Positions 15,025 to 22,676 of a stretch of DNA of 25,684 nt are shown here, in pieces. The stretch comes from Streptosporangiaceae bacterium (lineage in GTDB: Bacteria > Actinomycetota > Actinomycetes > Streptosporangiales > Streptosporangiaceae): the NCBI GenBank assembly GCA_030045175.1, contig JASIBM010000148.1, positions 1 through 25,684 of the forward strand, written 5' to 3'. The notes below the pieces were generated by a model that was given only the letters and a program-made list of their open reading frames with translations, was not told the DNA's origin and did no database searches. Position numbers and translations under genes: made by a program. Each line of letters starts with the position of its first letter. Positions within the stretch are counted from its first letter, which is position 1.

Positions 15025-16428
15025 GTGCCCAGAGCTGAACCTGGCCAGTCCGCGAGCTTGTTCGACGCAGCGGGCGAGGAGGCGGCGCGCGCGGTCGCGC
15101 CGCTGGCGGTCCGGATGCGCCCGAGGAACCTCGACGAGGTGCTCGGCCAGCCGCACCTGACCGGGCCGGGCTCCCCGCTGCGCAAGCTGGTCGACCACGC
15201 GGCGCCGATGTCGGTGTTGCTCTGGGGGCCGCCAGGCACCGGCAAGACCACGCTGGCCTACGTGCTCAGCCGCGTGACCGGCCGCAGGTTCGTCGAGCTC
15301 TCCGCGGTGTCCGCCGGAGTCAGCCAGGTCCGGGCCGCGATCGAGGCCGCCCGCTCCGAGCTCGGGCTCACGGGCAAGCAGACGCTGCTGTTTATCGACG
15401 AGGTGCACAGGTTCAATAAGGCCCAACAGGACGCGCTGCTGCCTGCCGTCGAGAACAGGTGGGTGTCGTTCATCGGGGCGACCACGGAGAATCCCTCGTT
15501 CTCCGTGGTGGGTCCGCTCCTTTCCCGGTCGCTGCTGCTGACCTTGCGATCCCTCGACGACGATGACATGCGGGCGGTGATCGGCCGGGCGCTCGCCGAC
15601 GAGCGCGGGCTCGGCGGAGCGGTGACGCTGGCCGACGACGCGGCCGAGCACCTGCTGCGGCTGGCCGGCGGCGACGCCAGGCGGGCGCTGACCTACCTGG
15701 AAGCCGCCGCGCTCGGGTTGCCGCCCGGAGGCACCATCGACGCGGCGGCGCTGGAACGCGCCGTCGATCGCGTCGCCGTGCGCTACGACCGGGCCGGCGA
15801 CCAGCACTACGACGTGATCAGCGCGTTCATCAAGAGCATCAGGGGCAGCGACGTCGACGCGGCACTGCACTACCTGGCGCTGATGATCGAGGCCGGGGAG
15901 GATCCCAGGTTCATCGCGAGACGGCTGATCGTGCACGCGAGCGAGGACGTCGGGATGGCCGATCCGGTCGCGCTCACCGTCGCGGTCGCTGCGGCGCAGG
16001 CGGTGGAGTTCGTCGGGCTGCCAGAGGCGCGGCTCAACCTGGCCCAGGCAGTCATACACCTGTCCCTGGCGCCTAAGTCCAACTCGGTAGCCAGGGCGAT
16101 CATCGCCGCGACCCAGGACGTCGCGGCCGGCCGGTCCGGCGCGGTTCCCGCGCACCTGCGTGACGCGAGTTACCGCGGGGCGGCCAGGCTCGGTCATGGT
16201 GCGGGGTACCTGTATCCGCACGACTACGCCGAGGGCATCGTCAGGCAGGCCTACCTGCCCGAGGCCGTCGCGGGCAGGCGGTACTACGATCCGACGCGGC
16301 ATGGGGCAGAGGGCAGGTTCGCCGACCGGGTCGAGCGGATCAGGTCGGTGCTCGATGGCGCCGACCCTGCGGGGCGGCCCCGCGAGGCTGGCGAGGCCGA
16401 CGGCCCGGCTGCCGGGACATCCGGCTGA
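15025..16428 (+). CDS. rarA: RarA/MgsA replication-associated AAA+ ATPase
   Basis: RarA is a clamp-loader-like ATPase that acts at stalled replication forks. The 467-aa protein has RPRNLDEVLGQPHLTG-type family sequence near the N-terminus, Walker A WGPPGTGKTTLAY (about residues 70-82), Walker B LFIDEVHRFNKAQQDALLP (about 122-140), sensor 1 IGATTENPSFSVVGPLLSRS, and the C-terminal tetramerisation part with DPRFIARRLIVHASEDVGMADP and GAGYLYPHDYAEG. All are typical. The last ~30 residues are Gly/Ala/Pro-rich. The start is set by the leaderless promoter. Position between aspS and alaS matches other actinobacteria. Confidence 0.95.
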   Translation: MPRAEPGQSASLFDAAGEEAARAVAPLAVRMRPRNLDEVLGQPHLTGPGSPLRKLVDHAAPMSVLLWGPPGTGKTTLAYVLSRVTGRRFVELSAVSAGVSQVRAAIEAARSELGLTGKQTLLFIDEVHRFNKAQQDALLPAVENRWVSFIGATTENPSFSVVGPLLSRSLLLTLRSLDDDDMRAVIGRALADERGLGGAVTLADDAAEHLLRLAGGDARRALTYLEAAALGLPPGGTIDAAALERAVDRVAVRYDRAGDQHYDVISAFIKSIRGSDVDAALHYLALMIEAGEDPRFIARRLIVHASEDVGMADPVALTVAVAAAQAVEFVGLPEARLNLAQAVIHLSLAPKSNSVARAIIAATQDVAAGRSGAVPAHLRDASYRGAARLGHGAGYLYPHDYAEGIVRQAYLPEAVAGRRYYDPTRHGAEGRFADRVERIRSVLDGADPAGRPREAGEADGPAAGTSG

Positions 16429-16486
16429 CCGAGCGATCCGGCTGACCGAGCGATCCGGCTGCCCGAGCCATCCGGCCGTGCAGGCG
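16419..16486 (+). repeat. 17-bp tandem repeat across the rarA stop codon
   Basis: ATCCGGCTGACCGAGCG occurs exactly at 16419-16435 and 16436-16452, with degraded copies at 16453-16469 (GCCCGAGCC end) and 16470-16486. The rarA stop codon (16426-16428) lies inside copy 1, so the repeat cannot be selected as protein. It ends one nt before a TAGGGT -10 box. Confidence 0.9.
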
Positions 16487-16500
16487 ATAGGGTCAGCGCA

Positions 16501-16542
16501 GTGATTGCGCCAAGGGCCGGAAGGGGACCGACAGACCTATGA
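16501..16542 (+). CDS. Possible leaderless 13-codon upstream ORF
   Basis: TAGGGT at 16488-16493, then 7 nt, then GTG at 16501 gives the geometry of a leaderless gene. The frame reads VIAPRAGRGPTDL (initiator Val as Met) and stops with TGA at 16540-16542, overlapping the ATG of the DUF948 gene (ATGA). A ribosome finishing here could restart on the next gene. The GGAAGGGGA inside it could instead serve as a distant ribosome site for the DUF948 gene alone. The promoter fit is good; translation is not shown. Confidence 0.35.
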   Translation: MIAPRAGRGPTDL

Positions 16543-16961
16543 GCGCCGGACAGCTCGCCGCGCTGATCGCGGCCGGCTTCTTCGCAGTGGGGGTGTGCGC
16601 GTGCGTCTACGTGCTGGCGAGGTTCGCTCGGCTGATCTCGGCCGCGACGGCCGTGCTGACCGGCTACCGGCAGGGCGCGGAGGACCTGTTGCGCCGGGCG
16701 AACGCGGCCGTGGACCGGGCTGACGAGCAACTCGCCCGTACCGGCGCGCTGGCCGACAGCGTCGAGCAGGTATCGGCGAGCATGTCTGACCTTTCCGAGC
16801 AGGTCTCGGCGGTCGCAGGCACGGCGCGGCTGATCGCGGCCGGCCTTGGCACGCCCGCGCTGCGGGTGGCCGCCGCCGGGCACGGGGTCAGGCACGCCCT
16901 GGCCATCCGCCGGTCGCGGCGGATGGCCGAGCTCGCCGGCAGCGGCGGGGCGCGGCGATGA
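16539..16961 (+). CDS. DUF948 domain-containing membrane protein
   Basis: A 140-aa protein with one N-terminal membrane segment (LAALIAAGFFAVGVCACVYVLARF, about residues 6-29) followed by a long amphipathic helix, ATAVLTGYRQGAEDLLRRANAAVDRADEQLART onward, with repeated Val/Leu heptads, and a basic C-terminus. This arrangement fits DUF948, a family of unknown function found before alaS in many actinobacteria. The next gene overlaps it by ATGA, suggesting the two small membrane proteins are made together. Alternative class: a methyl-accepting-like coiled coil, less likely at this size. Confidence 0.82.
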   Translation: MSAGQLAALIAAGFFAVGVCACVYVLARFARLISAATAVLTGYRQGAEDLLRRANAAVDRADEQLARTGALADSVEQVSASMSDLSEQVSAVAGTARLIAAGLGTPALRVAAAGHGVRHALAIRRSRRMAELAGSGGARR

Positions 16962-17215
16962 CGCGCAGGCTGAGGTGGCTGGCAATCGGCGCCGTGATCG
17001 GGATAGTCGGCTACCGCCGGCTGGCTCGCGCCGGGAGCACGCGGTTTCCTGGGATGCTTCAGATACCCGCGTTCCTGCGCGACGTTCGCGCCGGAATGAC
17101 CGAGTACGAGCGCCGGCAGCAGGGTGATACAGGTCGCCACCCTGGCCGGCCGGCGAGCCAGGGGCGTACCGGTGCGCTGCCCCCCGGCCGCAACCGCTTA
17201 AAGGCAGGCCACTGA
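16958..17215 (+). CDS. Small membrane-associated protein of unknown function
   Basis: An 85-aa protein: basic start (MTRRLR), one short hydrophobic segment WLAIGAVIGIVGY (about residues 7-19), then a conserved-looking PAFLRDVRAGMTEYERRQ stretch and a polar Gly/Arg-rich tail. Small proteins of this kind, in some genomes labelled DUF6167, lie between DUF948 and alaS in actinobacteria; I am not certain this one belongs to that family. It overlaps DUF948 upstream (ATGA) and its stop overlaps the alaS start by one base (TGATG), so it appears part of the alaS operon. Confidence 0.75.
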   Translation: MTRRLRWLAIGAVIGIVGYRRLARAGSTRFPGMLQIPAFLRDVRAGMTEYERRQQGDTGRHPGRPASQGRTGALPPGRNRLKAGH

Positions 17216-19953
17216 TGGAGTCCGCAGAGATAGCACGTCGTTTCCTTGGCTACTTCTCCGAGCGAGGGCACACCGTCGTGCCCTCGGCGAGCCTGGTTGC
17301 CAACGATCCCACCCTGCTGCTTGTCAACGCCGGGATGGTCCCGTTCAAGCCGTACTTCCTCGGCCAGCTCGTCGCGCCCTACCCGCGGGCGGTCAGCGTG
17401 CAGAAGTGCGTGCGGACGCCGGACATCGACGAGGTCGGCAAGACGACCAGGCACGCGACCTTCTTCCAGATGCTCGGCAACTTCTCGTTCGGCGACTACT
17501 TCAAGGAGCAGGCGATCCCGCTGGCGTGGGAACTGCTGACCAGGCCGCAGTCAGATGGCGGCTTCGGCTTCGGCGAGGGCAGGCTCTGGGCCACCGTCTA
17601 CACCGATGACCACGAGGCGCTGCGCATCTGGCGTGACGAGGTGGGCCTGCCAGCCGACCGGATCCAGCGCCGCGGCCTGGCCGACAACTACTGGCACATG
17701 GGCGTGCCAGGCCCGGGCGGCCCATGCTCGGAGATTTACTACGACCGGGGCCCTGAGCACGGCAAGGAAGGCGGCCCGGAGGCTGATGAGGATCGCTACC
17801 TGGAGGTCTGGAACCTGGTCTTCATGCAGTATCAGCTCAGCGCCGTCAGGAGCAAGGTCGACTTCGATGCGCAAGGGGAGCTGCCGTCGCGCAACATCGA
17901 CACCGGCATGGGCCTGGAACGCATGGCGGCGCTGCTGCAGGGCGTGGACAACATCTACGAAGTCGACACGACGAGGAAGGTGCTCGATCGGGCGGCCGAG
18001 CTGACCGGGCAGAAATACGGGCGCGACCACCGCTCCGATGTCGCGCTCCGGGTGGTCGCCGATCACGTCCGGGCCGCGGTGATGCTGGTGGCGGACGGCG
18101 TCATCCCGTCCAACGAGGGCCGCGGCTACGTGCTGCGCCGGATCGTCCGGCGCAGCGTCAGGGACCTGCGGTTGCTCGCTGGCGCCCAGCGCGGCGGCGA
18201 CGGGAACCATGGTGGCCTGGGCGAGCGCTACCTGAACGAGCTCGCGAGCGTCGCGATCAGGGCGCTTGGCGACCAGTACCCGGACTTGATCAGGGACGCG
18301 CCGAACATACACACGGTGCTCGACGCCGAGGAGGGCGCGTTCCTCGGCACGCTGCGCACGGGAACGGCCATCTTCGACGCCGCGGCGGAAGAGGCCGCCC
18401 GCCGGCGCAAGCGGACGATCAGCGGGGCGCAGGCGTTCCAGCTGCACGACACGTACGGGTTCCCGATCGACCTGACCCTGGAGATGGCTGCCGAGCAGGG
18501 GCTGACCGTTGACGAGGGCGAGTTCCGGCGGCTGATGGCCGAGCAGCGGCAGCGGGCGAAGGACGACGCCGCGGCGAAGAAGACCGGCAACGTGGATATC
18601 TCGGTCTTCGCGCAGTTCCTCGAGCGATCCGGAAAGGTGATCTTCACCGGGTATGACGAGGTCGAGTCCGCCGGGACGGTCATCGGGCTGCTCGCAGGCG
18701 GTGCGAGCGTGCCTGCCGCGGGGACGGGCGCCGAGGTGGACGTGGTGCTTGACCGGACGCCGTGCTACGCCGAGGGCGGCGGGCAGCTAGCCGACACCGG
18801 CTACCTGCGGGTCGACCGTAGCGGCGCAGGCGATGCCGCCGTGGTCGAGGTGCTCGACGTGCAGGCGCCCGTGCCTGGCCTGATCGTGCACAGGTGCCGG
18901 GTGCGGGCGGGTGAGATCACGGTAGGTGACGTAGCCCGCGTCGAGGTCGACGTCGAGCGGCGCAGGGCGATATCCCGTTCGCACACGGCGACCCATCTCG
19001 TGCACCGAGCGTTCCGCGGCGCGCTTGGTGAGTCCGCCGCACAGGCCGGGTCCGCGAACTCCCCAGGCCGGCTCAGGTTCGACTTCACCGCTGCGGGCCC
19101 CGTGTCGGCGCCGGTTCTCGCCGAGGTGGAGGACGAGGTCAACGACGTGCTGATGCGCGATCTTGACGTCAGGGCGTTCTACACCTCGATCGGAGCGGCG
19201 CGGGAGCTCGGAGCGCTCGCGCTCTTCGGCGAGAAGTACGGCGAGGAGGTTCGGGTCGTCGAGGTAGGCAGCTACTCCCGCGAGCTTTGCGGCGGAACGC
19301 ACGTCGAGAAGTCGGGTCAGCTCGGCCTGGTCAAGATCCTCGGCGAGTCCTCGATCGGATCGGGCGTCCGGCGGGTGGACGCCCTGGTGGGAATCGACGC
19401 GTTCAGGTTCCTGGCGCGGGAGAGCTTGCTCGTCAGCAATCTTGCCGAGCAGCTCAAGGCGCCAAGGGCGGATCTAGCCGAGCGCATCGCCGCCCTGGTC
19501 ACCAGGCTCCGCGAGGCCGAGCGAGAGCTGCGAAGGGCACAGGAGGCGCGGCTGGCGGACGACGCCGCCAGGCTGGCCAGGGAGGCGGCCGACGTGAATG
19601 GCGTGGCCTACGTGACCCATCGCGTGCCCGATGGGATGTCGGCCGACGGCATCAGGAACCTGGCGCTCGACGTCCGTGGCCGGCTGCCCGCCGATCATGC
19701 GGCCGTGGTAGTGACTGCTGGCATCCCGGCGGATCGCCCGGCCGTCGTCGTCGCGGTGAACGACACCGCCCGTGCGCGCGGCATCGCGGCAGGTGCGCTG
19801 GTCCGCACCGCTACCGGGGTCCTGGGTGGCCGTGGCGGCGGTCGCGACGACATCGCACAGGGCGGCGGTGCCGCGCTCGGCGATAACGCGGGCCCGGCGC
19901 TAGCCGACGCGTTTGAGGCGGTTCGGGTTGTTATTGACGGCATCAGTCGATGA
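17215..19953 (+). CDS. alaS: Alanyl-tRNA synthetase
   Basis: The 912-aa enzyme charges tRNA-Ala and edits mischarged Ser and Gly. The class II catalytic core is at the N-terminus: ARRFLGYFSERGHTVVPSASLV, NAGMVPFKPYFLG, FFQMLGNFSFGDYFKEQAI, then NIDTGMGLERMAALLQG. The editing domain carries SHTATHLVHRAF (zinc/editing histidines, about residues 588-600) and ELCGGTHVEKSGQLG (CGGTH, about 691). The C-terminal part has a coiled coil (REAERELRRAQEARLADDAARLA) and a C-Ala domain ending GGRGGGRDDIAQGGG. ATG 17215 has AAAGGCAGG just upstream and overlaps the previous gene. Confidence 0.97.
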   Translation: MESAEIARRFLGYFSERGHTVVPSASLVANDPTLLLVNAGMVPFKPYFLGQLVAPYPRAVSVQKCVRTPDIDEVGKTTRHATFFQMLGNFSFGDYFKEQAIPLAWELLTRPQSDGGFGFGEGRLWATVYTDDHEALRIWRDEVGLPADRIQRRGLADNYWHMGVPGPGGPCSEIYYDRGPEHGKEGGPEADEDRYLEVWNLVFMQYQLSAVRSKVDFDAQGELPSRNIDTGMGLERMAALLQGVDNIYEVDTTRKVLDRAAELTGQKYGRDHRSDVALRVVADHVRAAVMLVADGVIPSNEGRGYVLRRIVRRSVRDLRLLAGAQRGGDGNHGGLGERYLNELASVAIRALGDQYPDLIRDAPNIHTVLDAEEGAFLGTLRTGTAIFDAAAEEAARRRKRTISGAQAFQLHDTYGFPIDLTLEMAAEQGLTVDEGEFRRLMAEQRQRAKDDAAAKKTGNVDISVFAQFLERSGKVIFTGYDEVESAGTVIGLLAGGASVPAAGTGAEVDVVLDRTPCYAEGGGQLADTGYLRVDRSGAGDAAVVEVLDVQAPVPGLIVHRCRVRAGEITVGDVARVEVDVERRRAISRSHTATHLVHRAFRGALGESAAQAGSANSPGRLRFDFTAAGPVSAPVLAEVEDEVNDVLMRDLDVRAFYTSIGAARELGALALFGEKYGEEVRVVEVGSYSRELCGGTHVEKSGQLGLVKILGESSIGSGVRRVDALVGIDAFRFLARESLLVSNLAEQLKAPRADLAERIAALVTRLREAERELRRAQEARLADDAARLAREAADVNGVAYVTHRVPDGMSADGIRNLALDVRGRLPADHAAVVVTAGIPADRPAVVVAVNDTARARGIAAGALVRTATGVLGGRGGGRDDIAQGGGAALGDNAGPALADAFEAVRVVIDGISR

Positions 19954-19966
19954 AGTAGCGTAACGT
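19934..19966 (+). promoter_or_regulatory. Promoter of ruvX inside the alaS 3' end
   Basis: TTGACG at 19934-19939 is a good -35. Two -10 choices follow: TAGCGT at 19956-19961 (16-nt spacing) or TAACGT at 19961-19966, which lies exactly 6 nt before GTG 19973 and would give a leaderless message but needs a 21-nt spacer. The -35 lies within alaS coding sequence. Confidence 0.5.
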
Positions 19967-19972
19967 GAAGCC

Positions 19973-20515
19973 GTGCTGTCGCCAGGTTGTGTCAGTTCCG
20001 AGACCAAACGGCCGGAGGGGGACGGTGCGTTGAGGTCAGGCGTCAGGTTGGCAGTTGACGTCGGCTCCGTTCGGATCGGCGTGGCTAGCTGTGACCCCGA
20101 CGGCGTGCTCGCGAGCCCGCTCGCGACGGTACGGCGCGGCAGCGGAGACGTTTCCGAGATTGCGCGGCTGGCGGCCGAGCGCGGGGCGATCGAGATCGTG
20201 GTGGGACTGCCCACCAGCCTGTCTGGCCGGGATGGCCAGGCCGCCGCGCTGGCACGTGGCTTCGCTGGCCGGCTCGCAGCCGCGGTCGGCCCTATTCCGG
20301 TCAGGCTCGTGGACGAGCGGTTCACGACCGTGCTCGCCGACGCCGCGCTCGCGCGAGGCGGGCGCTCGTCACGCGAGCGCCGGGCTGTGATCGACCAGGC
20401 CGCGGCCGCCACCTTGCTACAGGGGGTGCTCGACGCCGAGAGGCGTACCGGTAGCCCAGTCGGCGAGCTCGCTTGCCCTGGCACTGACAGGGCGGTGACC
20501 GATGACCGACGGTAG
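19973..20515 (+). CDS. ruvX: RuvX/YqgF, RNase H-fold Holliday-junction resolvase-like protein
   Basis: RuvX (YqgF) belongs to the RNase H-fold superfamily and is linked to 16S rRNA 5' processing and, in some bacteria, junction resolution. The core begins VRLAVDVGSVRIGVASCDPDG (first catalytic aspartate), followed by IVVGLPTSLSGRDG and VRLVDERFTTVLADAAL. The 180 aa exceed the usual ~140-155: there is an N-terminal extension of ~20 residues if GTG 19973 is used, and a C-terminal tail. A TTG at about 20030 after GGAGGGGGAC would give the more typical start LRSGVRLAVDVG; the promoter position favours the GTG. The 3' end overlaps mltG by 14 nt. Confidence 0.92.
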   Translation: MLSPGCVSSETKRPEGDGALRSGVRLAVDVGSVRIGVASCDPDGVLASPLATVRRGSGDVSEIARLAAERGAIEIVVGLPTSLSGRDGQAAALARGFAGRLAAAVGPIPVRLVDERFTTVLADAALARGGRSSRERRAVIDQAAAATLLQGVLDAERRTGSPVGELACPGTDRAVTDDRR

Positions 20516-22676
20516 CGGCGACTGGATATATCGCGGCCGCTTCGGCGCTGGCGACCATGGCGCTGGCGATTATGGTGCCGACGACGCGCATCCCGACGAT
20601 GACTACTACTCCGGCACCTACGCTGGCACCGGGCAAGCTGAGGCGCCCGACTACGACCCTGAGGGCCTGGCCCGCGGCTGGACGGGCGAATTTGATCGGC
20701 CGGGCTACGACCAGCCCGGGCCGGCCGAGCGGTCCGCGGACCCGTACTACCAGCCCCGGCCCGGTGATTCCGGTCGTTACGGTCAGCCGAGCGGGTACGG
20801 CGCCGAGTCCGGCGGGCCAGGCGAGACGGGCGGGTACGGCCGTTCCCCCGGCTACGGTGATTCTGGCGGATTCGGCTCGTCCGGCGGCTATGGCCGGTAC
20901 GGCCAGTCGCCAGACGACGACCTGGGCGGCTACGGCGGCGGGCCGGGCGGCCCGGACTCGTACCTGGCCGGCTCGTCCCACCCTGACGCGCCGTACCGGC
21001 ACGGGGACACGTTCGGCCAGGGCGGCTACGACGCCAGCGGGTCGTTCGACCGATATGGTCGCGACCCGTACGGTGATGGCTCGTATGGGAACCACGACTC
21101 ATATCAGCCCGATCCCGACAGTACGTCGGCCTATGAGTGGCCTGGGCAGGGCTCGGGCGATCCCTCGCCAGCGCCGCAGTGGCACAGGCGCGCGCTGACG
21201 GCTGGCAGCGCAGACGGTTACGGTGACACCGGGTCGTTCGGGCGGGCGGATAGCGGGACCTTCGGGCGGGCGGACAGCGGGTCGTTCGGGCGGGCGGACA
21301 GCGGGTCGTTCGGAGATACCGGGTCGTCCGGGCGGCCAGGCACTGGCTCACTTCGCCGCGACGACGTCGGCCGTGGCCAGGCCTCCCCGCCAGCACGCGC
21401 CTCGCTGCCGCCAGGCTCCGACGGCTACGGGCAGTGGCACTCGGATCCGGTGGACCACGCTGGCTGGGACGATGACGGCGACCACGAGGATTCCGGCGAT
21501 GACGACTGGGCCGACGGCGGCGCGGGTGACGATGGCCCGGTATCGCGCATCTTCGACCGCGGCGGCCGGGATGGCGACGAGCTCGACGGCGCCGGGCGCC
21601 GGGGCCGGTCGGCACGCCGGCCCCGGCGGCGGCGAGGCAGGTTCGCGTCGGTGGCCGCTATTCTCGCCGTGGTCCTCGTCGTTGGTGCGGGGGGGTTCTT
21701 CGGCTATAAGTACGTAAATAGCTGGATAACCAAGCGCTACGGCGACTACTCGGGCGATGGTTACGGCACGGTGCGCGTGACGGTGACGCCAGGCTCGTCG
21801 CTGACGGGCCTCGGGCCCACGCTGCTCAGCGACGGCGTGATCGAGGCGCTGCGCCCGTACGACACGGCGGCGGGTGCCGCCCCGAACGCCGCGAGCCTGC
21901 AGCCCGGCGTGTACAAGCTGCACCACGACATGAACTCGAAACTGGTCGTGGCGGCGCTGCTCAGCGCCAAGGACCGGGTCAACGACGAGATCAGGATCAC
22001 CGAAGGCTGGCGCGCCAGCCAGATCGTCGCCGCGCTGGCCAAGCAGACCGGCATCGCGGCGAGCAAGTTCACCCAGATCATCGACCATCCGCCCGCCGCA
22101 CTGGGGCTGCCGAAGTGGGCGCCGGCGGGCAGGTCCGCCGAGGGCTTCCTGTTCCCCGACACCTACACGCTGCTGCCGCACATGAGCGCGCTCGCGATCC
22201 TGCAGATGATGGTGCAGGACTTCAACCAGCGAATCGCCAGCTTGCGCCTGCCGGTCGTGGCGCGGCAGAAATCAGCGACTCCTTACCAGATCCTGATAGC
22301 CGCGAGCCTGATCCAGGCCGAGGCGGGCAGCACGTCCGACTTCGGGAAGATTTCCCGCGTGATCTGGAACCGGATCCAGCTGCACATGAAGCTGGATTTC
22401 GACAGCACCGTCTTCTACGCGATGGGCACGTACGGCACGTACCTGAAGACCGTGGCGCAGGAGAACTACCCGTCAAAGTACAACACCTACAAGTACTTCG
22501 GCCTGCCACCTGGTCCGATCGGCAGCCCGAGCCTGGCTGCCATCGAGGCCGCGCTGCACGCGCCGAAGGGGTCGGAGTTGTATTTCGTCACCGACATCAA
22601 GCGCAGGCCGTACAAGACGTACTTCACATCCAGTTATTCGCAATTCTTGCAGTGGAAGCAGGAGTTTGAGGGGTGA
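20502..22676 (+). CDS. mltG: MltG/YceG endolytic murein transglycosylase with a long disordered cytoplasmic domain
   Basis: MltG cuts newly made glycan strands and sets peptidoglycan chain length. The 724-aa protein is about twice the size of E. coli MltG. Residues 1 to about 365 are rich in Gly, Tyr, Asp and Ser (many GYG, GSFG and RYG units) and look disordered; they end in an arginine cluster (RRPRRRRGR). One membrane segment follows (FASVAAILAVVLVVGAGGFFG, about 380-400), then a LysM-like part and the YceG domain. The catalytic region is ILIAASLIQAEAGSTSDFGK (active-site glutamate in QAEAG), ISRVIWNRI, MKLDFDSTVFYAMG, YFGLPPGPIGSPSLAAI and ELYFVTD. Both upstream (ruvX) and downstream (aroE) genes overlap it. 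Confidence 0.95.
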   Translation: MTDGSGDWIYRGRFGAGDHGAGDYGADDAHPDDDYYSGTYAGTGQAEAPDYDPEGLARGWTGEFDRPGYDQPGPAERSADPYYQPRPGDSGRYGQPSGYGAESGGPGETGGYGRSPGYGDSGGFGSSGGYGRYGQSPDDDLGGYGGGPGGPDSYLAGSSHPDAPYRHGDTFGQGGYDASGSFDRYGRDPYGDGSYGNHDSYQPDPDSTSAYEWPGQGSGDPSPAPQWHRRALTAGSADGYGDTGSFGRADSGTFGRADSGSFGRADSGSFGDTGSSGRPGTGSLRRDDVGRGQASPPARASLPPGSDGYGQWHSDPVDHAGWDDDGDHEDSGDDDWADGGAGDDGPVSRIFDRGGRDGDELDGAGRRGRSARRPRRRRGRFASVAAILAVVLVVGAGGFFGYKYVNSWITKRYGDYSGDGYGTVRVTVTPGSSLTGLGPTLLSDGVIEALRPYDTAAGAAPNAASLQPGVYKLHHDMNSKLVVAALLSAKDRVNDEIRITEGWRASQIVAALAKQTGIAASKFTQIIDHPPAALGLPKWAPAGRSAEGFLFPDTYTLLPHMSALAILQMMVQDFNQRIASLRLPVVARQKSATPYQILIAASLIQAEAGSTSDFGKISRVIWNRIQLHMKLDFDSTVFYAMGTYGTYLKTVAQENYPSKYNTYKYFGLPPGPIGSPSLAAIEAALHAPKGSELYFVTDIKRRPYKTYFTSSYSQFLQWKQEFEG
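21231..21320 (+). repeat. 24-bp tandem repeat in mltG
   Basis: Three full units at 21231-21254, 21255-21278 and 21279-21302 and a partial fourth at 21303-21320 encode GSFGRADS, GTFGRADS, GSFGRADS and GSFGDT. Units differ by one to three bases. They extend the disordered cytoplasmic part of MltG without breaking the frame. Confidence 0.93.

Noticed and set aside
14497..16302. 601-codon open frame on the minus strand, overlapping rarA
   Set aside because: It is the antisense shadow of rarA in high-GC DNA; the protein is Arg/Gly/His-rich without recognisable motifs.
16419..16486. CRISPR or attachment site at the rarA end
   Set aside because: Units are 17 bp with no spacers; no integrase or tRNA gene is nearby.
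19900..21615. 571-codon minus-strand frame opposite ruvX and mltG
   Set aside because: Extreme Arg/Thr/Ser composition mirrors the repeat-rich mltG; no family motif and no start context.
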